From the NCBI GenBank assembly GCA_903884185.1, contig CAISDV010000122.1, positions 1 through 64,000 of the forward strand: a DNA stretch of 64,000 nucleotides. The letters are read 5' to 3'. Origin of the DNA: an uncultured Chitinophagaceae bacterium (GTDB lineage Bacteria > Bacteroidota > Bacteroidia > Chitinophagales > Chitinophagaceae). The position numbers were made by a program, and so were the translations under genes. Shown here piece by piece: positions 1-6,600 of the stretch (its first letter is position 1; every line of letters starts with the position of its first letter). Under the pieces are notes generated by a model that was not told the origin of the DNA, ran no database searches, and saw nothing but the letters and a program-made list of their open reading frames with translations.

Positions 1-94
1 ATAAAATGACATCATTAAAGTGCCCGTAAAAAAAAGAAGTAGATATTTCATCTCAAATAGGTTGTTATTAAACCTCCAATTATCTTGTAAAGAT

Positions 95-436
95 TTATTG
101 CTTCCTTACATTCTTAAACCCATTCTTCTCCAGCCACTGCATCACTTTATCTCTTTGATCCCCCTGGATGATGATCTCTCCGTCTTTTGCACTGCCACCG
201 GTACCACATGAATTTTTTAATTTCTTTCCCAATTCTGCAAGATCATCTTCTGTTCCGATAAACCCTTCCACCAATGTTACCGCTTTACCTGCGCGGTGTT
301 TTGTCTCTAAACGTACTTTTAATTTCTGCAGTGCGGGCGCAATAGTTTCCTGCGCTCCTGCTTCTTCCTCGAAACGGAAATTGGGGTCTGTACTAAAAAC
401 GAATCCCCTGTTATCTGGTTTGTTCTTTTTGCTCAT
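95..436 (-). CDS. SUI1/eIF1-family translation factor (YciH-like)
   Basis: A 113-residue protein with a SUI1/eIF1-type fold across its C-terminal two thirds. A basic first strand (KLKVRLETKHRAGKAVTLVEGF) is followed by the LGKKLKNSCGTGGSAKDGEI segment and a closing QGDQRDKVMQWLEKNGF helix; the GTGG turn is the family hallmark. Bacterial YciH-type proteins are thought to influence start-site fidelity or act as stress-linked translation factors, but their role is not settled. The N-terminal 35 residues are polar and probably flexible. It is a single gene, followed upstream by DUF4783 in the same direction but separated from it by a terminator hairpin. Nothing is known of its regulation here. 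Confidence 0.88.
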   Translation of the reverse strand: MSKKNKPDNRGFVFSTDPNFRFEEEAGAQETIAPALQKLKVRLETKHRAGKAVTLVEGFIGTEDDLAELGKKLKNSCGTGGSAKDGEIIIQGDQRDKVMQWLEKNGFKNVRKQ

Positions 437-466
437 GCAAATAAATATTCATGGGCAAGTTAAATG

Positions 467-497
467 AAAAAACAAAGGCTTCCATTTTGGAAGCCTT
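467..497 (-). terminator. Rho-independent terminator of the DUF4783 gene
   Basis: Perfect 9-bp arms AAGGCTTCC and GGAAGCCTT (475-497) with a 5-base loop. On the minus strand they are followed by a T-rich run (TTTGTTTTTT), placed directly after the stop of the gene at 521. Confidence 0.8.
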
Positions 498-520
498 CAA
501 TATTATAAGTGAATGAACTT

Positions 521-910
521 TTATGCAGAAGCATTGATCCTCACAGAAATGATATCATGCTTTCCGTCTTTATTTTTTAACAGGAGTGTGATATTATAAT
601 TTCTGTCTTTCCCCGCCATCTTGCCGGTAATATACATGGTAACACCTGCCTCACGTTGAGAAGAAACTTCAAATCCTTTAATTCCATTGTCACTGAAGAA
701 ATTTCTCAATGCAATAGCCGCCTGGTTTTTTCCCATGCTTTTGATCTCTTCTTTGCCTGGCAGGGTTATATCTACAGTGTTATCAAAATGACCAGACACC
801 TGTTCAGCATTAGCGCTTTTTAAGGATTTTATTAGATCCCCAACATCGCCCTGCTGCGCAAAAGAAAATTGCACCAGTGCCATACCCGCGAGAAATAATA
901 ACTTTTTCAT
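521..910 (-). CDS. DUF4783 secreted protein
   Basis: A 129-residue protein with a Sec signal peptide (MKKLLFLAGMALVQFSFAQ, cleavage near residue 19). The rest is an NTF2-like alpha/beta domain of the DUF4783 type common in Bacteroidota. The order fits: a short helix (DVGDLIKSLKSANAEQVSGHF), strands around NTVDITLPGKEE, a helix AAIALRNFF, then four strands ending ISVRINASA. No catalytic residue is evident and the function is unknown; NTF2-like folds usually bind small ligands. It is divergent from gpmI, sharing the 97-bp gap 911-1007, and ends at a clear terminator, so it is probably monocistronic. Confidence 0.82.
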   Translation of the reverse strand: MKKLLFLAGMALVQFSFAQQGDVGDLIKSLKSANAEQVSGHFDNTVDITLPGKEEIKSMGKNQAAIALRNFFSDNGIKGFEVSSQREAGVTMYITGKMAGKDRNYNITLLLKNKDGKHDIISVRINASA

Positions 911-995
911 GATCTGTTTATCTATCTGATGCTAAAATTATGCCACTTTACATACGCTATAAAGCTACTCGCTTCTTTTGGATTGACAATTGGCT

Positions 996-1003
996 TAATT
1001 TTA
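996..1003 (+). promoter_or_regulatory. Candidate -7 box for gpmI, close to the start codon
   Basis: TAATTTTA resembles the Bacteroidota -7 consensus TAnnTTTG with one mismatch. It ends 4 bases before the gpmI ATG (1008), so transcription would begin at or next to the start codon. The spacing is the same at nadE and at the TonB receptor at 54182. Confidence 0.4.
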
Positions 1004-1007
1004 TGAT

Positions 1008-2531
1008 ATGAGTAGTAAAGCGATCTTAATTATCATGGATGGTTGGGGATTAGGCAGGACAAAATCTGCCGACGCGATCCAGCATGCCAAAACGCCATTT
1101 GTTTCTTCCCTGTACGACAAATACCCGCACAGTACATTGGTGACCTGCGGCGAGGATGTAGGATTGCCCGCCGGGCAAATGGGCAACAGCGAAGTAGGCC
1201 ATTTGAATCTTGGTGCCGGCCGTATCGTTTACCAGGAACTGGAACGTATCAATGTTGCCGTGCGCAATGGTTCTTTTGCAAAAAATGAACATTTACTTTC
1301 GGCCATTCGTTATGCCAAACAAAATAATAAGCCTTTGCATTTGCTGGGATTGGTGAGTGATGGAGGCGTGCATTCTCATATCAATCATTTAATGTCGATA
1401 TGCGATTCGTGTAAGGCTGAAGGATTGGATGAAGTGTATATCCATGCATTTACAGATGGGCGTGATTGTGATCCGAAGAGTGGATTGGGTTTTATTAAAC
1501 AATTACAAACGCATTTGGATACAAGTGTTGGAAAGATCGCTACCGTTATTGGCAGATATTATGCTATGGACCGCGATCAGCGCTGGGAACGTGTGAAGCT
1601 GGCGTATGATGCGATAGTGAATGGAATGGGCGAATCATCCAATGATATTATTCAGTCAATAGAAACTTCTTATGCAGATGGAGTAACTGATGAATTCATC
1701 AAACCCATTATCAATTCCAAAATAAAAAATGAACATTCAACTATAAAGAACGGTGATGCTGTGATCTGTTTCAACTTCCGGACAGATCGCTGCCGCGAGA
1801 TAACAGAAGTGCTGACACAAAAAGATTTTCCTGATCAGAACATGCACAAGCTCGATCTCCATTATACCACCATGACTGAGTATGATAAAAGTTTTAAGAA
1901 TATAAACATATTGTTTGAAAATGATAATTTGAGCAACACACTCGGGGAAGTGCTGGCCGCGAACATCAAAACACAGATACGTATTGCAGAAACGGAAAAA
2001 TACCCGCATGTGAGTTTCTTTTTTAGTGGTGGAAGGGAAACACCTTTTGAAGGTGAAAAGAGAATGATGGTGCCTTCACCCAAAGTGGCGACGTACGACC
2101 TGCAACCTGAAATGAGCGCTATTGCCATCACCGACCAGCTTGTTCCTGAAATTGAAAATGAAACCGCGGATTTTATCTGTTTGAATTATGCGAATGCAGA
2201 TATGGTAGGTCACACAGGTGTTTTCAGCGCTGTAGTAAAAGCTGTTGAAACAGTGGATAGCTGCGTTCAAAGAGTTGTGACTGCTGCTGTTGAACATGGT
2301 TATACGATTTTTCTTACAGCCGATCATGGCAATGCAGATAATATGGTGAATGAGGATGGAAGCCCCAATACACAGCACTCACTCAACCTGGTTCCCTTAT
2401 TTGTTATTGATAAACATTGGCACGGCACGGTTCAACCCGGAAAATTAGGCGATCTTGCACCAAGTATTTTGCATGTGATGGGTATTCCCATTCCAAAAGA
2501 AATGACAGGTAATATTTTAGTCAATCCTTAA
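1008..2531 (+). CDS. gpmI: 2,3-bisphosphoglycerate-independent phosphoglycerate mutase
   Basis: A 507-residue cytosolic glycolytic/gluconeogenic enzyme interconverting 3- and 2-phosphoglycerate. The length is typical of iPGM (about 510). The alkaline-phosphatase-like metal site starts at MDGWGLG (residues 10-16). The nucleophilic serine lies in GQMGNSEVGH (Ser61). The second domain includes HAFTDGRDCDPKSG and the C-terminal metal motifs TADHGNADNM and NTQHSLN. All expected catalytic motifs are present, so this is an active Mn-dependent enzyme. The haem-binding protein gene starts 9 bp downstream on the same strand and may be cotranscribed. The start is the ATG preceding the first conserved strand. 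Confidence 0.97.
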   Translation: MSSKAILIIMDGWGLGRTKSADAIQHAKTPFVSSLYDKYPHSTLVTCGEDVGLPAGQMGNSEVGHLNLGAGRIVYQELERINVAVRNGSFAKNEHLLSAIRYAKQNNKPLHLLGLVSDGGVHSHINHLMSICDSCKAEGLDEVYIHAFTDGRDCDPKSGLGFIKQLQTHLDTSVGKIATVIGRYYAMDRDQRWERVKLAYDAIVNGMGESSNDIIQSIETSYADGVTDEFIKPIINSKIKNEHSTIKNGDAVICFNFRTDRCREITEVLTQKDFPDQNMHKLDLHYTTMTEYDKSFKNINILFENDNLSNTLGEVLAANIKTQIRIAETEKYPHVSFFFSGGRETPFEGEKRMMVPSPKVATYDLQPEMSAIAITDQLVPEIENETADFICLNYANADMVGHTGVFSAVVKAVETVDSCVQRVVTAAVEHGYTIFLTADHGNADNMVNEDGSPNTQHSLNLVPLFVIDKHWHGTVQPGKLGDLAPSILHVMGIPIPKEMTGNILVNP

Positions 2532-2540
2532 ATCGTTTAT

Positions 2541-3044
2541 ATGAAAATCATAAAAAAAATATTGTTTGTACTGCTCATCATTTTTATTATCATCCAATTC
2601 GACCGGCCTAAAAAAAATGTATCTACTATTACTTCAGTAAATGATATTGCTAATCATTATCCTGTTCCTTCAGATGTGCAACCCATACTTGCAAAAGCTT
2701 GTAACGATTGCCACACCAATAACACGCGCTATCCATGGTACAATTATATACAGCCTGTTACCTGGTGGCTGAATGATCATGTGGTAGGCGGCAAGAACCA
2801 TTTGAACTTCAGCGAGTTTACTTCTATGCGTGTGGCGCGGCAATACAAAAGAATGAATGATTGCATTGAGCAGGTAAAGAAAAATGAGATGCCACTCCCT
2901 TCTTATACATGGATACACAAGGATGCAATTTTAACTGATGTTGAAAAAGAAAAACTAATTGGATGGTGTAATGCTGTTCGCGATTCCATTAAAGCAAGTT
3001 ATCCTGCAGATAGTTTGATCGTGCCTAAAAAGAAACCAGCATAG
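2541..3044 (+). CDS. Haem-binding domain protein, membrane-anchored monohaem cytochrome type
   Basis: A 167-residue protein with an N-terminal hydrophobic anchor (residues 5-20) followed by a periplasmic haem-binding domain. The single CxxCH site is CNDCH (Cys54, Cys57, His58), followed by the family-typical NTRYPWYNYIQPVTWWLNDHV. A downstream Met (EMPLPSYTWIH, about residue 116) is a possible distal ligand. The architecture matches the Haem_bd family found in many Bacteroidota, whose redox partner is unknown. It lies 9 bp after gpmI on the same strand. The tail is lysine-rich. It probably serves in respiratory or peroxide-related electron transfer, but the sequence does not specify which. 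Confidence 0.85.
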   Translation: MKIIKKILFVLLIIFIIIQFDRPKKNVSTITSVNDIANHYPVPSDVQPILAKACNDCHTNNTRYPWYNYIQPVTWWLNDHVVGGKNHLNFSEFTSMRVARQYKRMNDCIEQVKKNEMPLPSYTWIHKDAILTDVEKEKLIGWCNAVRDSIKASYPADSLIVPKKKPA

Positions 3045-3053
3045 TTCATGCCC

Positions 3054-3117
3054 AAACCCCGAGGTTTTCTAATTACAACCCTCGCTTATAAACCACCTTT
3101 GAAAAACCTCGGGGTTT
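3054..3117. repeat. Inverted repeat, possible terminator
   Basis: The arms AACCCCGAGGTTTTC (about 3055) and GAAAAACCTCGGGGTT (about 3101) form a strong inverted repeat with a loop of roughly 30 bases between the haem-binding gene and engB. The loop is long for an intrinsic terminator, so it may instead be a relic of a dispersed palindrome. Confidence 0.5.
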
Positions 3118-3147
3118 TCGTTGCGATATTGTAACGATATTTGCCCC

Positions 3148-3768
3148 ATGCAGGTCATTTCCGCCAAATACGTCATTTCATCCGCCACTTTCGAACAATG
3201 CCCCAAACCCGACAGGCCCGAATATGCTTTTATCGGCAGAAGCAATGTTGGCAAATCGTCTTTGATCAATATGCTCACCAAACAAAGAAACCTTGCCAAG
3301 ACATCAGCAACACCCGGCAAGACGCAATTGCTTAATCATTTTGAAATAGAAAGTTCTTCCAAAGAAAAGGGCCCTAAACAAAAATGGTTCCTGGTGGATC
3401 TTCCCGGTTATGGTTATGCCAAACGTTCGCAAACAGACAGGAACAGGTGGGAGCAGATGATTGAAGGTTATCTGCGCAAGAGAGAAAACCTCATCAACGT
3501 CTTTGTATTAATAGATGCCCGCCACTCACCCCAAAAAAATGATCTTGAGTTTGTAAATCGTTTAGATAAATGGCAAGTACCTTTTGCGCTCGTCTTCACC
3601 AAAGCCGATAAAGAAAAGCCTGCGGTGGTGGAAAGAAATACAAAAGCATTTTTAGATAAGCTCAAAGAGACCTGGCAATTCCTTCCGCAAAGTTTTGTTT
3701 CCAGTGCATTAAAAAATACTGGCAGGGATGAGATATTGAATTTTATTGAGGAGCATAACAAAGTCTAA
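3148..3768 (+). CDS. engB: Ribosome biogenesis GTPase EngB (YsxC/YihA)
   Basis: A 206-residue TRAFAC GTPase needed for large-subunit assembly. The G motifs are in order: G1 GRSNVGKSS (30-38), the threonine-rich switch around KTSATPGKTQ, G3 DLPGYG, G4 TKAD and G5 SSALKNTG. The TPGKTQ switch is diagnostic of this family. The start is the ATG at 3148. An in-frame TTG at 3121 would add nine residues with no resemblance to the family, and the true N terminus (MQVISAKYVISSATF) aligns well with other EngB proteins. A -7-like GATATTTG lies just 4 bases upstream of the ATG. Confidence 0.95.
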   Translation: MQVISAKYVISSATFEQCPKPDRPEYAFIGRSNVGKSSLINMLTKQRNLAKTSATPGKTQLLNHFEIESSSKEKGPKQKWFLVDLPGYGYAKRSQTDRNRWEQMIEGYLRKRENLINVFVLIDARHSPQKNDLEFVNRLDKWQVPFALVFTKADKEKPAVVERNTKAFLDKLKETWQFLPQSFVSSALKNTGRDEILNFIEEHNKV

Positions 3769-3817
3769 ATCGATCCCACGATTGGTACGTTATCCCTGCA
3801 CACACGTTTAGACCGTC

Positions 3818-3883
3818 ATTCCGAATCCCCACTTAACGTATTTTCATTTTTTTCCCTATACATAGAAAGTGGGGTGAAGGAAT
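3818..3883. repeat. Inverted-repeat relic in the engB downstream gap
   Basis: The gap 3769-3942 holds no gene. Its centre has nested arms ATTCC and CCCCACTT (3818-3834) answered by AAGTGGGG and GGAAT (3867-3883), with a 32-bp A/T-rich core. The flanks GTCATTCCGA and AGGAATCTTTGCG look like the ends of a small non-coding element. Confidence 0.5.
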
Positions 3884-3942
3884 CTTTGCGTGAATTTATT
3901 TTTTTCCGGGGCTTTCATGTTGCTATTCAGCAGCACCAAAAC

Positions 3943-4263
3943 TTACTTGTGCTTTTTATACCACTTTTTCCACTCAATCAAATCTAACCCTATGAAGTAG
4001 TGCCATCCGAAGTAATCACCATTAGCATGTGCTTTAATACCTGTAAGTTTCTCCATAAATCTAACCGCCTTGATACAAATTGTTGAACTGTCGTATGGAA
4101 TCTTCTTTACTGAATCTAAAATTCGATAATAGTAATTAAACGAATCGATTTTCGTAAAGTAACAAATAGCAATTTCATTTTTTAAATAGGGGTCATTATT
4201 CGATTTCATCAAAAGATTCACATCACTAAAAAAGAATTGTGCTATCAAAAATAATTTGATCAT
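3943..4263 (-). CDS. Hypothetical small secreted protein
   Basis: I do not recognise this 106-residue protein. The first 18 residues (MIKLFLIAQFFFSDVNLL) are hydrophobic and could be a weak signal peptide or anchor. The rest is polar and rich in Tyr, Lys and Asp, with a predicted helix around NYYYRILDSVKKIP and an aromatic tail GWHYFIGLDLIEWKKWYKKHK. A protein family with HAN-GDY-GWHYFIG-type motifs occurs sporadically in Bacteroidota, but I cannot name it. It lies downstream of the DoxX-like gene on the same strand with a 39-bp gap and may be its last cistron. Confidence 0.6.
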   Translation of the reverse strand: MIKLFLIAQFFFSDVNLLMKSNNDPYLKNEIAICYFTKIDSFNYYYRILDSVKKIPYDSSTICIKAVRFMEKLTGIKAHANGDYFGWHYFIGLDLIEWKKWYKKHK

Positions 4264-4302
4264 TTTCTTCTTGATTTCAATGCTGCCCTTAGAAGCATTT
4301 CA

Positions 4303-5412
4303 TCATCTAATAAAATACCTCCTCTGCAATCGCATCTTAGCAAAGATCGTATCTGTATTATAAGTCCCATTGAGGATCAGCGTGTCTTTATTCAAATGAT
4401 AATTCATCTTAATGACAACTGTGGTATCAGGGAACACCTGTTTCATACCAATTGTATGTTTAGCCGTATCTACTGCGTAATTAAATGACCCCCGGGTATT
4501 TTTCCATGATTTAACTACCACATTATCATAATCACCAAAAATGATCCTTTTCCATCCACTGCTGTCGGCATTTAATTTTTCATTCAATGGTGCAGAGGAG
4601 GCGTGAACAGAATCTACCGTCCATAAGCCATACACCACTGTATGCTGGCCTATTTTGTATTTGACTTTTGATCGATAAGTGTCATATACCGGGTACACAA
4701 TAATTCCCAGGAAAGCCAATATACCCAGGATAGTAAATATTTTTTTGAACAAGTTTTTTGCAAATAGTTCCGGGTATGTTCTTGCCTGTGCCACCCGGTT
4801 GAAAATGAAAAAGTCAGACAATCGCCTCGCATCATCCACTAAAAGATACAAAGCCATTACCAGGTAAGTGCAGGAGAAAAATTTCACACATACATCAAAA
4901 GAGAAATTCACAAATACAATATTGGCCATGATAGTGACCATCAATACCGCGCCAAGAGTGGCTGTACGCCTGTATAAAAGAAGAATGGCAGCTATGATCT
5001 GGAAACAACCAATAAAAAATTCATACTTAAAAGAAAAACCGAAAAATGCCCAGGCAAGTCCCATAGGACCAAGGTCAATCACTTTCGTGTCCAACCCATT
5101 AATAGAAGACGAGAACTGCATATCCACCACTTTGGCCGCACCATATTGCATAATAATATAAGCCAGAAAATAACGGGTGAGTATCTGCAGCCAGTAACCT
5201 AATTTCTTATAGGGAAATTTTTGTTTATCGATAAAACACCAAACGATTGCTAAACCAAATGCAATGGAAGAAGCAATAGGATAAAAGCGAAAATCGCGTG
5301 GCAGGTCGCCGCAACCATCACCATCCGTTAAGATGATATAGACCATGGCAGCAGGAAATAGCAGGCAAATGGTTTTAAAAAACAGGTCTGTGATGCGGTT
5401 TGTAAAAGGCAT
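4303..5412 (-). CDS. DoxX-like inner-membrane protein with C-terminal extracytoplasmic domain
   Basis: A 369-residue protein. About seven transmembrane segments occupy residues 10-235, including a central four-helix part resembling the DoxX/DUF6041 group (YFLAYIIMQYGAAKVVDMQF, the helix followed by a periplasmic loop, then FIGCFQIIAAILLLY and TLGAVLMVTIMANIVFVNF). The remaining 130 residues are beta-rich (HTVVYGLWTVDSV and DTTVVIKMNYHLNKDTLILNGTYN, a lipocalin-like pattern). DoxX-like proteins are of uncertain function, with some linked to quinone or thiol redox. The gene starts beyond the terminator of the YkuK-like gene, so it is a separate unit, possibly with the small gene at 3943. Confidence 0.7.
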   Translation of the reverse strand: MPFTNRITDLFFKTICLLFPAAMVYIILTDGDGCGDLPRDFRFYPIASSIAFGLAIVWCFIDKQKFPYKKLGYWLQILTRYFLAYIIMQYGAAKVVDMQFSSSINGLDTKVIDLGPMGLAWAFFGFSFKYEFFIGCFQIIAAILLLYRRTATLGAVLMVTIMANIVFVNFSFDVCVKFFSCTYLVMALYLLVDDARRLSDFFIFNRVAQARTYPELFAKNLFKKIFTILGILAFLGIIVYPVYDTYRSKVKYKIGQHTVVYGLWTVDSVHASSAPLNEKLNADSSGWKRIIFGDYDNVVVKSWKNTRGSFNYAVDTAKHTIGMKQVFPDTTVVIKMNYHLNKDTLILNGTYNTDTIFAKMRLQRRYFIR

Positions 5413-5431
5413 ATGGGTTGGGTAAGTATAT

Positions 5432-5464
5432 AAAAAACCTTGGAGGGTTTAAAACCCTCCAAGG
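5432..5464 (-). terminator. Rho-independent terminator of the YkuK-like gene
   Basis: The arms CCTTGGAGGG (5438-5447) and CCCTCCAAGG (5455-5464) pair perfectly around a 7-base loop. On the minus strand they are followed by TTTTTT, just after the stop at 5479. Confidence 0.88.
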
Positions 5465-5478
5465 GTTCAATTCGTAAC

Positions 5479-5952
5479 TTAATTCACCACTTTATCAGCG
5501 CAGCAACTGCTGGCAAACGCTTCGGGTTTGGCTTTGAAGGCGAAGCCCATTCCCAAAATATAACCCATGGCTTCTTTTAATGCGTCGTTGCTTTTGAAAT
5601 GCGGGTTGGTATTGATATCGGCATGCACTTCCATATCCACGCCATATTGAATAAACAGGTTGCACAGTTCATAAGCGATCTCAATACTCTTGGCAACTTC
5701 TACCAACATCCTTTCTTTGATATGGTATTTGGTTTTTGTCTTCTCGTTATGGATGTACATGAATCCGCCATTGTGTTCACGCAGAAAAACAATTACAGTG
5801 GCAAACTCTGTGTCTTCGCCCTTTACCTGGCTGTCGGTGCCAATACATACTTTGAGCCGCGTTCCGGAACCGGTCTCTTTTTTAATAGCTTCTTCTACCG
5901 CATCTTTGATGGGCAGGTGGATGTTTTCTCCGTTGAATTTTCTCCAGCGCAT
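5479..5952 (-). CDS. YkuK/DUF458 family RNase H-like protein
   Basis: A 157-residue protein of the DUF458 (YkuK) family, a predicted RNase H-fold nuclease. The strand-turn KVCIGTDSQ carries the first acidic residue (Asp40). Further conserved parts are FATVIVFLRE, the KERMLVEVAKSIEIAYEL helix, and VDMEVHADINTNP with its second acidic position. The tail ends AFASSCCADKVVN, the lysine/aspartate-rich terminus usual for the family. Substrate and biological role are unknown. The gene is followed by a strong terminator and separated from the CoA-binding gene upstream by a 134-bp gap carrying a 7-bp repeat. Confidence 0.85.
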   Translation of the reverse strand: MRWRKFNGENIHLPIKDAVEEAIKKETGSGTRLKVCIGTDSQVKGEDTEFATVIVFLREHNGGFMYIHNEKTKTKYHIKERMLVEVAKSIEIAYELCNLFIQYGVDMEVHADINTNPHFKSNDALKEAMGYILGMGFAFKAKPEAFASSCCADKVVN

Positions 5953-6039
5953 AAGCTTAGTGGTTTCCTGAAATTAAGCAGGAAACACAATATATGTAAT
6001 TATTTTATTATTAACAGGCGTTGATAACCGTGCGGGTTA

Positions 6040-6070
6040 TGAATTATAAGTTATGAGTTATAAGTGCTTT
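6040..6070. repeat. 7-bp tandem repeat (GTTATRA)
   Basis: Four consecutive heptamers fit GTTATRA (GTTATGA, ATTATAA, GTTATGA, GTTATAA) in the gap between two minus-strand genes. The same heptamer recurs at 45066-45120. Confidence 0.6.
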
Positions 6071-6086
6071 GATCTGAAAGTTCTGG

Positions 6087-6449
6087 CTAATATTGGCCGG
6101 TTGCGAGCATGGTCAGGGTGCAGGCTTCTATAGGTTCTATTTGATTCTTTTTGGCGAGATCAGCGAGTTCGTCGTTCTCTGCACCGGGGTTAAAGATGAT
6201 GCGTTTGGGATGGAGTGATAAGATATAATTATAGTAATCTTTTTGGTGGAGCGGGCTGAGATACAAAGTAACCGTATCAATATCTTTTTCTTCTGGCTTG
6301 CCGGTGATGATGTTTGTATCGCCTACTTTTCCTTCTTTTCTGCCAACAGCAACAACAGGGTGGCCATGCCGGGCTAATCTTTGCACGGCCAGGTAACTAT
6401 AGCGGGAGGGATTATCGGAAGCGCCAAGGACAACTGTTTTCTTGCTCAT
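6087..6449 (-). CDS. CoA-binding (CoA_binding_2) Rossmann protein
   Basis: A 120-residue single-domain protein of the YccU/CoA_binding_2 type. The nucleotide loop VVLGASDNPSRYSYLAV is followed by VAVGRKEGKVGD, the DTVTLYLSP strand, the KRIIFNPGAEND motif and the C-terminal IEACTLTMLATGQY. These proteins bind CoA or a related nucleotide and their cellular role is unclear. The length is slightly short but complete. A TAACTTTG -7 box lies 14 bases before the ATG (6464-6471 on the opposite strand), giving a normal short leader. The gene is divergent from the phosphoesterase/PQQ gene. Confidence 0.85.
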   Translation of the reverse strand: MSKKTVVLGASDNPSRYSYLAVQRLARHGHPVVAVGRKEGKVGDTNIITGKPEEKDIDTVTLYLSPLHQKDYYNYILSLHPKRIIFNPGAENDELADLAKKNQIEPIEACTLTMLATGQY

Positions 6450-6463
6450 CTATTCTGTTTGCG

Positions 6464-6471
6464 CAAAGTTA
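6464..6471 (-). promoter_or_regulatory. Candidate -7 box of the CoA-binding gene
   Basis: An exact TAnnTTTG match (TAACTTTG on the minus strand), with 14 bases to the ATG. I see no convincing TTG at -33. Confidence 0.45.
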
Positions 6472-6501
6472 TTTAATCGAATGAAACGAAATATTAATAT
6501 T

Positions 6502-6556
6502 GCCACAGAAACACCGAGACACAGAAAAACCCTCTGTGTTTCTGTGCCTCAGTGGC
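6502..6556. repeat. Long imperfect hairpin of the CACAGA/TCTGTG type
   Basis: A 24-base left arm (6502-6525, beginning GCCACAGAAACACCGAG) pairs with the right arm (6533-6556, ending TGTGCCTCAGTGGC) at 19 of 24 positions around a 7-base loop. It sits 45 bp before the start of the phosphoesterase/PQQ gene. Similar hairpins are dispersed in many bacterial genomes. Confidence 0.65.
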
Positions 6557-6600
6557 TATCAAGTTACAAATCCAATGCACGGATTAACTACCTTTCCATC

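Noticed and set aside
1862-2131. Antisense open frames within gpmI and other large genes
   Set aside because: They lie wholly inside genes with strong family matches and their products resemble nothing.
3121-3147. Upstream TTG start for engB
   Set aside because: The added nine residues do not fit EngB, and the ATG at 3148 gives the normal N terminus.
6010-6028. Another Pho-box-like pair (ATTAAC, GATAAC)
   Set aside because: Steps are 13 bp with only two units, and no phosphate-related gene is adjacent.
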